Shown: positions 8,750 through 17,978 of the stretch, one piece after another | How positions within the stretch are numbered: the stretch's first letter is position 1 | Layout of the letters: each line of letters begins with the position of its first letter | Source of the DNA: Mesobacillus jeotgali | GTDB taxonomy: Bacteria > Bacillota > Bacilli > Bacillales > Cytobacillaceae | Direction of reading: 5' to 3' | NCBI RefSeq assembly: GCF_002874535.1 | Contig: NZ_CP025025.1 | Location: 3,777,353-3,841,352 of the forward strand | DNA: 64,000 nt | The notes under the pieces: generated by a model | What the model was told of the DNA's origin: nothing | Database searches by the model: none | Seen by the model: only the letters and a program-made list of their open reading frames with translations | Made by a program: the position numbers and the translations under genes

Positions 8750-9445
8750 TTGAAAAAAGCAATAATGGCTCTTGGCATTTGTGGAACAGTGGCTATGACG
8801 GGATGTGCAGGCGGAGACGATAACGCCTCAACAGCCGGCCGGGATGGCGGAGCTGGAATTTACCAGCAAAGCGGGAATACATTGAATGCCAATAACCAGC
8901 GCCCAGAATTATACAATGAGAATGGGCGAGGATTCAATGATAAAAGCGAAGATTTCGGTTATGTGCGCCATCAAAAAACAGGAGTAATGGGCGCCGACGA
9001 GATGAATAGTGCGTACACAGCAATCGACCGCGAACAAATTGCAGATATGATCAGCAAGTTTAGTTTAATGGCACAGAATGTAGATGATGTGTCGACACTT
9101 GTAACCGACGAGGAAGTCCTGATTGTATACGAAACAGACTCTCAAGATCGTGACCAGACTGCGGACCAGGTGAAGCGAATGGCAATGTCAGTCGTACCGC
9201 GCTGGTTCCACGTGTACGTTTCGGATGACACAAGCCTTCGCAATGAGGTCGAGAACTTTGCCTCACTCGATACAGATAGCCGTGATGTTGATGAGTTAGT
9301 TGATGGAGTAGTCAAACAAATGCTTAAATCTCCTCAGGGCCGTGACATGACCTCTGGTGAAAATGCCAATGGTGAAGCAGAGGGCGAATTGAATGAAGAA
9401 ACGGACAAAGACGATATTTCAAGACAGATGAAGCAAGGGAAATAA
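8750..9445 (+). CDS. yutC: YhcN/YlaJ-family sporulation lipoprotein YutC
   Basis: A 231-residue predicted lipoprotein starting with TTG behind GGGGGTG. The signal peptide ends in the lipobox MTGC near residue 19. The body resembles YhcN/YlaJ sporulation lipoproteins, with a BON-like core (ADQVKRMAMSVVPRWFHVYVSDD). The C-terminal tail is acidic. Homologues are spore membrane or cortex-associated lipoproteins, but a precise role is unknown. It is convergent with lipA. Confidence 0.8.
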   Translation: MKKAIMALGICGTVAMTGCAGGDDNASTAGRDGGAGIYQQSGNTLNANNQRPELYNENGRGFNDKSEDFGYVRHQKTGVMGADEMNSAYTAIDREQIADMISKFSLMAQNVDDVSTLVTDEEVLIVYETDSQDRDQTADQVKRMAMSVVPRWFHVYVSDDTSLRNEVENFASLDTDSRDVDELVDGVVKQMLKSPQGRDMTSGENANGEAEGELNEETDKDDISRQMKQGK

Positions 9446-9447
9446 TG

Positions 9448-9486
9448 AAAAGAGTTCAGCATATGGTGCTGAACTCTTTTTTAAAA
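9448..9486. terminator. Bidirectional terminator between yutC and lipA
   Basis: The stem AAAAGAGTTCAGCA / TGCTGAACTCTTTT (about 9448-9480) with a short loop has A/T tracts at both sides. Confidence 0.85.
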
Positions 9487-9497
9487 GATAACGTTTT

Positions 9498-10412
9498 TTA
9501 CGCCTGTTGAGCTTCCTGCTCTGCAAGCTGCTGTCTATGTTTTGCGGCTGAATTAACCTGCTCATCTGCATGATAGGATGAACGAACAAGTGGGCCTGCT
9601 TCGCAATGGCTGAAGCCTTTTTCAATCGCAATTTCCCTGAGCTCGGCAAACTCGTCTGGATGATAGTATTTCTGGACCTCAAGATGCTTCTTGGAAGGCT
9701 GCAGGTATTGACCAAGCGTAAGAATGTCCACATTGTTGGCACGCAAATCATCCATTGCTTCAATCAATTCTTCCTTCGTTTCGCCTAATCCAACCATGAT
9801 ACTGGATTTCGTCGGGATATCTGGCTGCATTTCTTTTGCACGACGCAGGAACTCAAGTGAACGCTCATAAGTTGCACGTGCACGGATTCTTGGCGTCAAG
9901 CGTTTAACCGTTTCAATATTGTGGTTCAGGATATCTGGACGTGCGTCCATAAGTGTTTTCAGGTTTTCCTCAACTCCGCCCATATCTGAAGGCAATACTT
10001 CAATTGAAGTGAATGGGTTTTTCTTGCGGATCGCTCTTACTGTCTCGGCAAAAACAGCTGCTCCCCCATCCTTCAGGTCATCCCGGGCAACGGCCGTTAC
10101 TACGACATGCTTAAGGTTCATAAGTGTAACTGAATCCGCTACTCTTTCCGGCTCCTGCCAATCAAGCTCAGTAGGAAGACCAGTTTTTACAGCACAAAAA
10201 CGGCATGCACGCGTACATACATCCCCAAGGATCATGAAGGTCGCGGTTCTTCTTACTGCCCAGCACTCGTGGATGTTCGGGCATTTTGCTTCTTCACATA
10301 CAGTATGTAGATTTTTCTCGCGCATCATCTTTTTTAAGCCTGTATAGTTTTCATTCGTATTTAACTTTATTTTCAGCCAATCAGGCTTTCTCTGTACCTC
10401 TTTTTTGCTCAT
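9498..10412 (-). CDS. lipA: Lipoyl synthase
   Basis: A radical-SAM enzyme of 304 residues that inserts two sulfurs into octanoyl chains on lipoyl domains, such as that of GcvH at 37079. The auxiliary cluster motif [12 protein letters not shown] and the radical SAM motif [10 protein letters not shown] are both intact. The C-terminal RSSYHAD motif is present ([11 protein letters not shown]). I chose the ATG at 10412 because GGAG lies 8 nt upstream; an in-frame GTG at 10421 overlaps it. It needs Fe-S clusters from the Suf operon in this window. Confidence 0.95.
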   Translation of the reverse strand: MSKKEVQRKPDWLKIKLNTNENYTGLKKMMREKNLHTVCEEAKCPNIHECWAVRRTATFMILGDVCTRACRFCAVKTGLPTELDWQEPERVADSVTLMNLKHVVVTAVARDDLKDGGAAVFAETVRAIRKKNPFTSIEVLPSDMGGVEENLKTLMDARPDILNHNIETVKRLTPRIRARATYERSLEFLRRAKEMQPDIPTKSSIMVGLGETKEELIEAMDDLRANNVDILTLGQYLQPSKKHLEVQKYYHPDEFAELREIAIEKGFSHCEAGPLVRSSYHADEQVNSAAKHRQQLAEQEAQQA

Positions 10413-10587
10413 TATTTTCACTCCATTCCTGCTGCATTACATCAAGAACACCATGTAAAAATCAAGGCCAGTATACAGCTTCTGATGTCACTTTAACACA
10501 ATGAAAAACTATCGACAAGTACGATAAATTTGCCATTACCATTATTTGATATTTATGAAAAATCCCCATCATCGCAAACTATAACAA

Positions 10588-10707
10588 GAAAAGCAGAAGC
10601 GCCTTGGTCAACCCCGACCAGCGCTGGAGGGCTGACCGGTGAAGTCTTTCTTTGACTTCATTGGGCTGACCGAAGCTTCTCGAGGGGTTAGGCGCTGGAG
10701 CTAGACA
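10588..10707. repeat. Dispersed ~120-bp repeat, copy B
   Basis: A full-length copy with the head AAAAGCAGAAGCGCC, core GCGCTGGAGGGCTGACC, hairpin TGAAGTC...GACTTCA and tail GGCGCTGGAGCTAGACA. It lies between lipA and yunA. The rest of the gap (10413-10587) is A/T-rich and contains no gene that I can support. Confidence 0.85.
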
Positions 10708-10774
10708 TAGAAAAGCGGCTGCGCTAGCTTTTAAAATATGAAGCGTTGCCGCTCGAAATTAAAGGAGCTAAATC

Positions 10775-10795
10775 ATGAAGGGAGGATTACGGTGA
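10775..10795 (+). other. Six-codon leader ORF overlapping the yunA start
   Basis: ATG at 10775 has AAAGGAG a suitable distance upstream and encodes MKGGLR before TGA. That TGA overlaps the GTG start of yunA in another frame (GTGA). The yunA Shine-Dalgarno lies inside this mini-ORF. Translational coupling is possible but unproven. Confidence 0.35.
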
Positions 10796-11787
10796 AATTC
10801 CTTAAAGCAGTTATCGTTCTTTTTTTACTATCCCCAGTCCTGTTCATGGATAAAGCAACTGCAGCTGAACAGGGACAAGAAGATGTTTATAAAAAAAGGA
10901 TGGAACTCTATACCAAAGTAGAAGCTGTTACCCAGATCCCCTGGTACTATATTGCCGCGGTGGACCAATATGAGCGGAATGTCCGCCAAGCAAGAAAAGA
11001 TCTGCCCAAAGCTGAAGGGGTTGCCGGGGTATATTTCAAGCCGGAAGAGTGGGCTGGACTTCTGAACCCTAATCTTGAGGATGACAATCCCGTATCCATT
11101 CAATTTTTCAATGGTATTGGATTCGATGGGAACGGTGATGGCAAAGCAAGCTTAAAGGATGACGAGGACGTACTCCAGGCTTTTGCTCAATACTTGCTAT
11201 CATATGGGACCGATCATGAGAATTTAAAAATTGGGCTTTGGAATTACTATAAGCGTGACAAAACAGTTGGGATCATCATTGGAAAAGCGATGATTTACAA
11301 GCATTTTGGCCGGTTAGATCTTGATACACATGTATTTCCTATGCCACTCCGGAGTAACCATAGCTATAACAATACATGGGGAGACGTTCGTGGCTGGGGC
11401 GGCAGGCGGATTCATGAAGGAACCGATATTTTCGCTGGCTATGGAGTTCCTGTACGCGCGACAGGATTCGGAATCGTTGAAATGAAGGGCTGGAACAAGT
11501 ATGGCGGATGGCGGGTCGGAATCCGCGATATCAATAATACTTACCATTACTACGCCCACTTGAGCGGCTTTGCAAAAGACCTCAAGGTAGGGCAAATAGT
11601 CGAGCCTGGAACCGTGATCGGCGGTGTCGGCAGCTCGGGGTATGGGCCTCCAGGAACAAGCGGAAAATTCCCTCCCCATCTGCATTACGGAATGTATAAG
11701 GACAACGGCTATACTGAATGGTCATTTGACCCATATCCACATCTGAAATTGTGGGCCAGGCAGGAAAGAGCAAGGCTGAAGAAATAA
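10792..11787 (+). CDS. yunA: M23-family peptidoglycan endopeptidase YunA
   Basis: A secreted protein of about 331 residues with a Sec signal peptide (FLKAVIVLFLLSPVLFMDKATAA). The N-terminal half is a lysozyme-like helical region of unknown role. The C-terminal half is an M23/LytM metallopeptidase with zinc and catalytic residues in HEGTD, HYYAH and HLHYG. It probably cleaves cell-wall cross-links. GGGAGG lies 6-7 nt before the GTG at 10792. It is divergent from lipA; yunB and the other yun genes lie to the right. Confidence 0.85.
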   Translation: MKFLKAVIVLFLLSPVLFMDKATAAEQGQEDVYKKRMELYTKVEAVTQIPWYYIAAVDQYERNVRQARKDLPKAEGVAGVYFKPEEWAGLLNPNLEDDNPVSIQFFNGIGFDGNGDGKASLKDDEDVLQAFAQYLLSYGTDHENLKIGLWNYYKRDKTVGIIIGKAMIYKHFGRLDLDTHVFPMPLRSNHSYNNTWGDVRGWGGRRIHEGTDIFAGYGVPVRATGFGIVEMKGWNKYGGWRVGIRDINNTYHYYAHLSGFAKDLKVGQIVEPGTVIGGVGSSGYGPPGTSGKFPPHLHYGMYKDNGYTEWSFDPYPHLKLWARQERARLKK

Positions 11788-11796
11788 GCATGAATA

Positions 11797-11838
11797 AAAA
11801 GCGAAAGCGACTCGAGGGGCTGGACGCTGGAGCTGGAT
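11797..11838. repeat. Internally deleted copy of the dispersed repeat
   Basis: The head AAAAAGCGAAAGCGA is joined directly to the tail CTCGAGGGGCTGGACGCTGG, so about 80 bp of the middle is missing relative to copies A-C. Confidence 0.65.
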
Positions 11839-11889
11839 TAAGATCTACGTTTATTTATCCACAAATAAAAAAATTATAATATCCTAAAA

Positions 11890-11922
11890 AAGTAAAAAGG
11901 CCAACCATTCCGGTTGGCCTTC
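11890..11922 (-). terminator. Terminator of the NSS transporter operon
   Basis: AAGGCCAACC / GGTTGGCCTT (about 11897-11922) is followed by TTTTTAC on the minus strand. Confidence 0.8.
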
Positions 11923-11927
11923 CCATT

Positions 11928-12029
11928 TTATGAACGGGCTTTCCTTACTGCGTGAATGACGCTCGCTGCAAGTCCTCCCCAGATAATTACCACACCTACA
12001 ACCATCATTACTAATGCACTAAGATCCAT
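11928..12029 (-). CDS. MetS-like small subunit of an NSS amino-acid transporter
   Basis: A 33-residue single-span membrane protein (MDLSALVMMVVGVVIIWGG...). Its ATG overlaps the TAA of the upstream transporter by one base (TAATG), so it is translationally coupled. It matches the MetS-like small subunits found with NSS-family methionine/alanine importers (MetPS of Corynebacterium). It is predicted to stabilise or activate the large subunit. The substrate is inferred from the family only. Confidence 0.8.
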   Translation of the reverse strand: MDLSALVMMVVGVVIIWGGLAASVIHAVRKARS

Positions 12030-13540
12030 TATTTTGAAACCCCCTTGTCTTGTGGAATTTCGTATAGCGTTTTATCCCATTTCTTCGCGTAGGTGAAAAG
12101 GAATCCGACGACAATGGCACCAATTGCTACAAGCCAGCCTGAGTATACATTAAACATAACTGGGTAGCCGCCGTAGCTAGTTTTAATATCTGTAAGGATA
12201 TTCATTACCATCATGATCCCCAGGACTACTGGTGTGATGTATTTCAAGGAAATATTCCACCAGCTTCCAAGGCGAATGTCAGAAATGCCATCAGCATGCG
12301 CACGCAGGCTGTCAAGTTCCTTGGCAACCCAGGCAATGAATACTACCTGTACAAGTCCAGCAAGAGCAACACCATAGTTATTGATGAACGCATCCGCTGA
12401 ATCCAGGAAGTTCAAGCCGCCCTGTGTTGCAAACAGGATTGAAATCAACGCAGATAGACCGCCGCCGATTGCAACAGCCTTTGTACGGGAAACATTGAAT
12501 TTGTCCTGTACGCCGGCTACATAAGTCTCAACGATTGAAATCAATGAAGACAGTCCAGCCAATGTCAAGCTGACGAAGAATAACACTCCGAACGCTGCAC
12601 TGAACGCTGGCAATTCATTAATGATCTGCGGGAATACCGCAAATGCAAGGATGACACCTTTACTCACAACCTCTTCAATTGGCTTACCTGACTCCATTGC
12701 CATAAAGCCCAATGCCGCGAATACTCCGATACCAGCAAGCAACTCGAAAGAAGAGTTAGCAAACGCAGTAATGAATGCGTTGTTAGTGATATCAGATTTC
12801 TTTGGAAGGTAACTTGAATAAGTAATCATGATTGCAAAAGCAATGGATAAACTGAAGAAAATCTGTCCATAAGCAGCTACCCATACCTTACCATTCAGGA
12901 TCTGGCTCCAGTCTGGCTTGAAAAATGCATTAACGCCATCAATTGCTCCATCTAGAGTTAAAGCGCGAACAACGATAACCATGAATAAAATAACAAGTGC
13001 AGGAATAAAAATTTTGTTCGCTACTTCAATACCTTTCTTGACTCCCTTGAACAAGATACCAAGAGTGATTACCCATACAATGACTAATGGAAGGAACACA
13101 CCAGGTACGATACTTCCAACAGTGCCAGCGTCAACTACTTTTAAGTAATCGCCGATAAGGAAACTTGTCGGGTCATCCCCCCACTGCTTGCTGAGCGAGA
13201 AATAAGCGTAAGACATTGCCCAGGCAATGATGACTGCATAGTACGTCGAGATGACGAATGAAACAGCAACCTGCCACCAGCCGATCCATTCAGATTTTTT
13301 ATTGAACCTTGCAAAACTTAGCGGTGCAGAACCACGATACTTATGACCGAGTGTGAACTCCAGAATCAGGATTGGAATACCAGCCGTCAAGAGTGCGAAT
13401 AAGTATGGGAAGAAGAATGCTCCACCGCCATTCTCATAAGCTACTCCCGGGAAGCGCCAAATATTTCCCAACCCGACTGCCGATCCTACTGCGGCAAGAA
13501 TGAATCCTGCCCTCGTTCCCCACTGTGGACGATTTTCCAT
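12029..13540 (-). CDS. Sodium:neurotransmitter symporter (NSS) family amino-acid transporter, MetP-like
   Basis: A 503-residue membrane protein with 11-12 predicted spans. The SNF signature WGTRAGFILAAVGSAVGLGN is at the N-terminus and GLGNIWRFP is the unwound TM1 sodium/substrate region. Close relatives import methionine, alanine or other small amino acids with Na+. AGGGGG lies before the ATG. A tiny downstream subunit overlaps its stop codon. No riboswitch is seen in the upstream gap (13541-13788), which is A/T-rich and holds only a promoter-like region. Confidence 0.85.
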   Translation of the reverse strand: MENRPQWGTRAGFILAAVGSAVGLGNIWRFPGVAYENGGGAFFFPYLFALLTAGIPILILEFTLGHKYRGSAPLSFARFNKKSEWIGWWQVAVSFVISTYYAVIIAWAMSYAYFSLSKQWGDDPTSFLIGDYLKVVDAGTVGSIVPGVFLPLVIVWVITLGILFKGVKKGIEVANKIFIPALVILFMVIVVRALTLDGAIDGVNAFFKPDWSQILNGKVWVAAYGQIFFSLSIAFAIMITYSSYLPKKSDITNNAFITAFANSSFELLAGIGVFAALGFMAMESGKPIEEVVSKGVILAFAVFPQIINELPAFSAAFGVLFFVSLTLAGLSSLISIVETYVAGVQDKFNVSRTKAVAIGGGLSALISILFATQGGLNFLDSADAFINNYGVALAGLVQVVFIAWVAKELDSLRAHADGISDIRLGSWWNISLKYITPVVLGIMMVMNILTDIKTSYGGYPVMFNVYSGWLVAIGAIVVGFLFTYAKKWDKTLYEIPQDKGVSK

Positions 13541-13739
13541 TTTTAATCCCCCTCGCCTTCTAATTATCTGGAAAATGTTGATAATTAGAAAGTTTTATAT
13601 TTTCAGATTATTTAGTCTAGGAATAGTATAGCTAGTTTTTAATTGCTTGTCAAAATATTATTTCGGTCATAATAAAAATATTCCTAAAAAGTTTTCCCAA
13701 CTATACCAACACCCCTATTAATTGGGATTCTATTCCCAC

Positions 13740-13784
13740 TTTTTTAAAAATATGAAAAGGCTGTCTGATATTCAGACAGCCTTT
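13740..13784 (-). terminator. Terminator of the NhaC-family gene
   Basis: A strong stem AAAGGCTGTCTGA / TCAGACAGCCTTT (13756-13784) precedes a T-rich tract on the minus strand. Confidence 0.85.
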
Positions 13785-13788
13785 AACA

Positions 13789-15375
13789 TTATTCTGCAAG
13801 ATTTTCTTTTAGAACTTCTTCCTGGTTTGTCTTGCTTCCGAATATGAAAGCAAAAGCAACAAGCAGGATTGCCACTACCGCAAGAGCTGTCAGAGTGCTT
13901 CCTGTGAAACCAATGATCAAGAATCCAACAGAAGAAATCGCAGCGGAAATCAAAGCGTATGGCAGCTGGGTCATGACATGGTCTAAGTGGTGTGAACCAG
14001 CCCCTGTTGATGAAAGGATCGTAGTATCGGATATTGGTGAACAGTGGTCACCAAAAACCGCGCCCGCCAATACTGCTGCTAATGCTGGCAGCATGAGGTT
14101 GATATCAGCTGCAGCAGCGATATCCCCGGCAATTGGAAGCAGGATGCCGAATGATCCCCATGAAGTTCCTGTTGAGAAAGCCATGATTCCAGCTACGAGG
14201 AATAGCAGGAACGGCAGGAATGAGATATTAATATTAGAGCTTTCAACAATACCAGCGAGATACTTGCCAGTTTCAAGTCTTCCAATCAAATCAACAATCA
14301 CCCATGCGAAGACCAGGATATAGATAGCCGGGAGCATTGACTTAATGCCCTCAACAATTCCTTTGCCAAAAACATTGGCATTGACGCCTTTTAACACTAC
14401 TGCCTGCCTTGCAAACAGAATCAGTGCAACAGCCAGGCCGAGCAAACCGCCAGTAACAAGAGACTTCGTTACATCTGTGTTTTCGAAGATCGCTAAGATT
14501 GTAACATTGCCTTCCACAGCGCTTGCCCCAGTCCAAATCATCATGCCTACAGTTCCAGCGATAAGGGCTACAATCGGCCATACAAGGTCTCCAACTGTCC
14601 CTTTTGTGCTTGTAGGAAGGTCATCCTTCAGTTCGCCCGGTACAGGCTTGTCCTGTGGAACGACGATTCCTTCAGTAATCGCACGTTCTTCATGCTTTTT
14701 CATAGGTCCAATTTCGATATTTCGAAGAGCTACGATAAAGACCATCGCTAACGCTGCAAGTGCGTAAAAGTTCATTGGCGCCATTTGCATGAACGCTGAA
14801 AACGCCGTATATTCGCTAACTCCATGAGCAGCGAGGATGGTACCAATCAAAGCAATAATATAAGCACCCCAGCTCGAAATCGGTGAGATGACACAGACAG
14901 GTGCAGAAGTAGAGTCAATCAAGTAAGCAAGCTTCGCACGAGAAACCTTCTGGCGGTCTGTGATCGGGCGTGTGATTTGACCGACTGCCAGAGCATTGAA
15001 ATAATCATCAATGAAAATAACAACTCCTAAAAATGCGCCAACAAGCTGTGCTCCGACTCTTGTTTTTACACGTTTCATCGCCCATTCGCCAAACGCACGG
15101 CTTCCGCCTGAAATGGAAATGAACGCTGTGATTGTACCCAATAATAATAAGAATAGGATGATGTACAGGCTATATGTGTTCAGTTCGCCATCTGCGACAA
15201 CAATCCCCTTGATCGCGTCCCACATAATAGCAAATGTTTCTGCGACATTAAATTCAGCGAGCAAAAAAGCTGCTGCGATGATGCCTGTCCCCAAAGACAG
15301 TAGCACCCGTCTTGTGATCACTACCATTAAGATTGCCACTAATGGCGGCAGCAATGAAAAAATTGTGTTCTCCAT
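13789..15375 (-). CDS. NhaC-family Na+/H+ antiporter, probable lysine transporter
   Basis: A 528-residue integral membrane protein of the NhaC antiporter family with about 12 spans. Conserved polar stretches include FIDDYFNALAVG, DSTSAPVCVISPISSWG and FGDHCSPISDTT. A lysine riboswitch with intrinsic terminator lies directly upstream. NhaC-like genes with this leader have been proposed by comparative genomics to be lysine transporters (LysW type). I infer lysine, or a lysine-linked cation exchange, as the function. AGGAGG precedes the ATG. Confidence 0.8.
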   Translation of the reverse strand: MENTIFSLLPPLVAILMVVITRRVLLSLGTGIIAAAFLLAEFNVAETFAIMWDAIKGIVVADGELNTYSLYIILFLLLLGTITAFISISGGSRAFGEWAMKRVKTRVGAQLVGAFLGVVIFIDDYFNALAVGQITRPITDRQKVSRAKLAYLIDSTSAPVCVISPISSWGAYIIALIGTILAAHGVSEYTAFSAFMQMAPMNFYALAALAMVFIVALRNIEIGPMKKHEERAITEGIVVPQDKPVPGELKDDLPTSTKGTVGDLVWPIVALIAGTVGMMIWTGASAVEGNVTILAIFENTDVTKSLVTGGLLGLAVALILFARQAVVLKGVNANVFGKGIVEGIKSMLPAIYILVFAWVIVDLIGRLETGKYLAGIVESSNINISFLPFLLFLVAGIMAFSTGTSWGSFGILLPIAGDIAAAADINLMLPALAAVLAGAVFGDHCSPISDTTILSSTGAGSHHLDHVMTQLPYALISAAISSVGFLIIGFTGSTLTALAVVAILLVAFAFIFGSKTNQEEVLKENLAE

Positions 15376-15453
15376 TCTTTCTTTCTCCTCCTTGTTTTTG
15401 ACAGGGGGAAACTTTTACATGAAAAGAGTTGTAGCTACTTTTTAAAAATAAAT

Positions 15454-15711
15454 AAAAAAGGGCAACGATAGAGAACATTCTATCGCTGCCCTTAATAAGC
15501 AACTAGTGTCTCCATCACGATCTGTAGCTCCCCATTATGGATATACCTCCATAATGACAGTGATACTCCTGTTCAAAGTATCCCCAGCAATAAAAAATGT
15601 GACTCACTAATTATTGCTTCGGCAAAATTCCCTTTTAGCTGTGATCAACGTTGTCATCCTCACACAGCTTACTCTTGAATCCTGCGCCTCTACCCCATCG
15701 GAATGATGTGG
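15454..15711 (-). promoter_or_regulatory. Lysine (L-box) riboswitch with transcription terminator
   Basis: Read on the minus strand, the leader has the L-box signatures GGGGTAGAGGCGC, AAGAGTAAGCTGTG and AAGGGAATTTTGCCGAAG. P1 can pair sequence near 15704-15711 with 15511-15518. The expression platform is a long hairpin at 15460-15491 (GGGCAGCGATAGA...) followed by six Ts. Lysine binding is expected to favour termination and shut off the NhaC-family gene. Confidence 0.9.
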
Positions 15712-15731
15712 TTTATTATTCAATTGATTTT

Positions 15732-15760
15732 ATAATATAACAATATCGCTAACTTGACAA
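15732..15760 (-). promoter_or_regulatory. Sigma-A promoter of the L-box transcript
   Basis: TTGTCA at 15755-15760 and TATTAT at 15732-15737 on the minus strand are separated by 17 bp. The promoter abuts the yunB stop codon. Confidence 0.65.
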
Positions 15761-15766
15761 CTGTTT

Positions 15767-16537
15767 TTATTGCCCAGGCTGGCCAGGAACCTGAATAGCA
15801 GGTGGTACGACTCCTCCGCCGCCATTATAAAATTGAGGTACCTTTCCAGGGTAGTAGAAGCTGCCAATCGGAATATTTTCCTGTACAGTCGCTATTTCCG
15901 TCGCAAACGGAATAATAATCTGCACATTGACTTTTACCCTGACCGAAACATTGATCAGCGTATTGTTGATTCCGTGCTCTTCTGTATCCCAGACAACGTC
16001 AGCAGTTACGTCACCAATCGCGTTGAACTTCACAGGAACTCTCGGGCCCATATTACCAAGGAGTGCATTATTGGTGGCCTGGCCCAATGGAACGTAATAA
16101 ATGATTCCTGCTTCCCTGTCCTCTTCATCGGTGACAAGCTCGACATCTGTCAGCATCTCGAGTGAGGTGAGATTCCCTCTTTCCGCTTCTTTTAAGTTCA
16201 TTTGCACAATATTTGTTGTTTCTGCTTTCACCCTATTGATGATTTCGGTATTGAATTTCACTACAGTAGTCGTTCCGCCATCCACCGGAACAAATTCAAT
16301 TACTTTATCAATATCCATCCCATTGGCAATCTTCTTATTGATCGCCTTATTGATTACAAGCGTAGCGATTTTTCTAGTCTGGGATTCTGCATATTTCATT
16401 AATGTGGGCTCGAGCCCTTTATCTATGATCCACAATCCTCCTGCTGTTGAAAAGGAAAAAAAGACGAATGTCAGCAGGAATACATACCTGAAAGGCAAAG
16501 GCCCTTTTCGAGGCAGCCGCCGACCGAATTTTGCCAA
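15767..16537 (-). CDS. yunB: Sporulation protein YunB
   Basis: A 256-residue protein with one N-terminal membrane anchor (VFLLTFVFFSFSTAGGLWII, residues 19-38) and an extracytoplasmic domain. The core matches YunB: MKYAESQTRKIATLVIN, then VVKFNTEIINRV, then NVQIIIPF. The family is sigma-E controlled in B. subtilis and needed for efficient spore formation; its biochemical role is unknown. The tail is Gly/Pro-rich. The start is TTG behind AGGGGGG. Confidence 0.9.
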   Translation of the reverse strand: MAKFGRRLPRKGPLPFRYVFLLTFVFFSFSTAGGLWIIDKGLEPTLMKYAESQTRKIATLVINKAINKKIANGMDIDKVIEFVPVDGGTTTVVKFNTEIINRVKAETTNIVQMNLKEAERGNLTSLEMLTDVELVTDEEDREAGIIYYVPLGQATNNALLGNMGPRVPVKFNAIGDVTADVVWDTEEHGINNTLINVSVRVKVNVQIIIPFATEIATVQENIPIGSFYYPGKVPQFYNGGGGVVPPAIQVPGQPGQ

Positions 16538-16628
16538 AACAAATCCCCCCTCTAAAGCTATATGTATGCTTCAAAGGGGGGAACTAGCCTAAAAAGTATT
16601 TAAAGTTGTACCTGCAAATCTGGAAAAA

Positions 16629-17738
16629 TTAATAATTAGCCGCGTACTCATACTTAATAATCGTATCACAGCTGACAATCATCAGGGATAAGTTCGATTG
16701 CAAATCAAGCTGGTATGGATCTACTTTTCGGCCGCTTTCCTCGAGAATACGGACAACAGGGCGCTCACTCAAGCCAGGATTCTGCTCGGCCACTACTCCC
16801 TTTCGCCCATCGTTTAACATAACGGTAAGGCCGACCGGATATATCGCCACCGCTCTTCGGAAGGCATCGACTACCTTTGGATCAAACAGGCTGCCTGAAC
16901 CCGAATAGAGGATTTCAAGACCCTCATGTGGAAGCATCGCTGGCCGATATACACGATTAGAAGTAACGGCGTCAAAAACATCAGCCACACCAAGTATCTT
17001 TCCGAATAAGTGGATTTCGTCCTCTTTCAATCCACGTGGATATCCTGCACCATTCAAGCGTTCGTGATGCTGATAGGCACAATGAGCCACTATTAGCGGA
17101 ACGGTCGGGATATTCCTGAGCATCTGAAAGCCATCTTCAGCGTGTGCCTTTATGACTTGGAACTCTTCCGCAGTCAGCTTGCCTGGTTTTGATAAAATTT
17201 CTTCTGGAACCTTCATTTTTCCAACATCATGTAAAATCGCACCGAGCCCCAGTTGCTCAAGCTCTTTAGGAGTCAACTTCATTTCGATGCCAATCGCCAG
17301 GGCATATAAAGTAACATTCAAAGAATGAGAAAAAATATAGTGGTCATGCAGAAACACATCCGAAAGCAAGTTCAACAGCTCTTTACTCCTTTGAAGTTCA
17401 TCAAGCAAAGCACTGATCAGCTTCTTGAATTTCCTCGCGGATTTTTCCAGCACAAAGGTTTGTGAAAGCTTCGAATCCAGCTGAATTTGCTTAAATGTAT
17501 CCCCAATCGTCATAATTGCATTGACGCGCAATTCATCTGATATGGAATTTCTCACAATGATATCGTCTGTATCAGGGTCTTTGATATAAATATAATCAAT
17601 ACCAAACTCTTCAAGTCGGCTAAGGATTTTGCCTTCGAGCCTTGCGCCTACATTTAAAAGAACCTGGCCCTTGTCATTATAGATGGCTTTTCCGAGTAAA
17701 GCCCCTTCCTCTACCGAAGTGGTGGCTACGAGTCTCAT
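16629..17738 (-). CDS. HD-GYP domain cyclic-di-GMP phosphodiesterase
   Basis: A protein of about 369 residues. Residues 1-130 are a poorly conserved N-terminal domain and 130-300 an HD-GYP domain. The catalytic HD is at 170-171 (ILHDVGK) and the GYP motif at 224-234 (HHERLNGAGYP). The metal-binding pattern looks complete, so c-di-GMP hydrolysis is plausible. The C-terminus is a small beta domain. I chose the ATG at 17738; GTG at 17750 is in frame but lies too near GTGGGA. It is not in an obvious operon. Confidence 0.85.
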   Translation of the reverse strand: MRLVATTSVEEGALLGKAIYNDKGQVLLNVGARLEGKILSRLEEFGIDYIYIKDPDTDDIIVRNSISDELRVNAIMTIGDTFKQIQLDSKLSQTFVLEKSARKFKKLISALLDELQRSKELLNLLSDVFLHDHYIFSHSLNVTLYALAIGIEMKLTPKELEQLGLGAILHDVGKMKVPEEILSKPGKLTAEEFQVIKAHAEDGFQMLRNIPTVPLIVAHCAYQHHERLNGAGYPRGLKEDEIHLFGKILGVADVFDAVTSNRVYRPAMLPHEGLEILYSGSGSLFDPKVVDAFRRAVAIYPVGLTVMLNDGRKGVVAEQNPGLSERPVVRILEESGRKVDPYQLDLQSNLSLMIVSCDTIIKYEYAANY

Positions 17739-17978
17739 GTCAATTCCCACTTTATCTGTTAGTTGGTGGTGGCTATTTTCGGCAAAAGTTTTTGAAAAAA
17801 GCCATAAAAAAAGAAAATTTTACATAAAACGACAATATTTTCTTATATTCTATCACAATAATTATAAGATTGGTGATACCTTTTGTATTTTTAAGTTGGG
17901 AAAAAAGCAGTTCAACTAATATATCGGATAGCTCCATTGATTCTTAACAATTGCCACAATAAGTTCACATGATAACTG

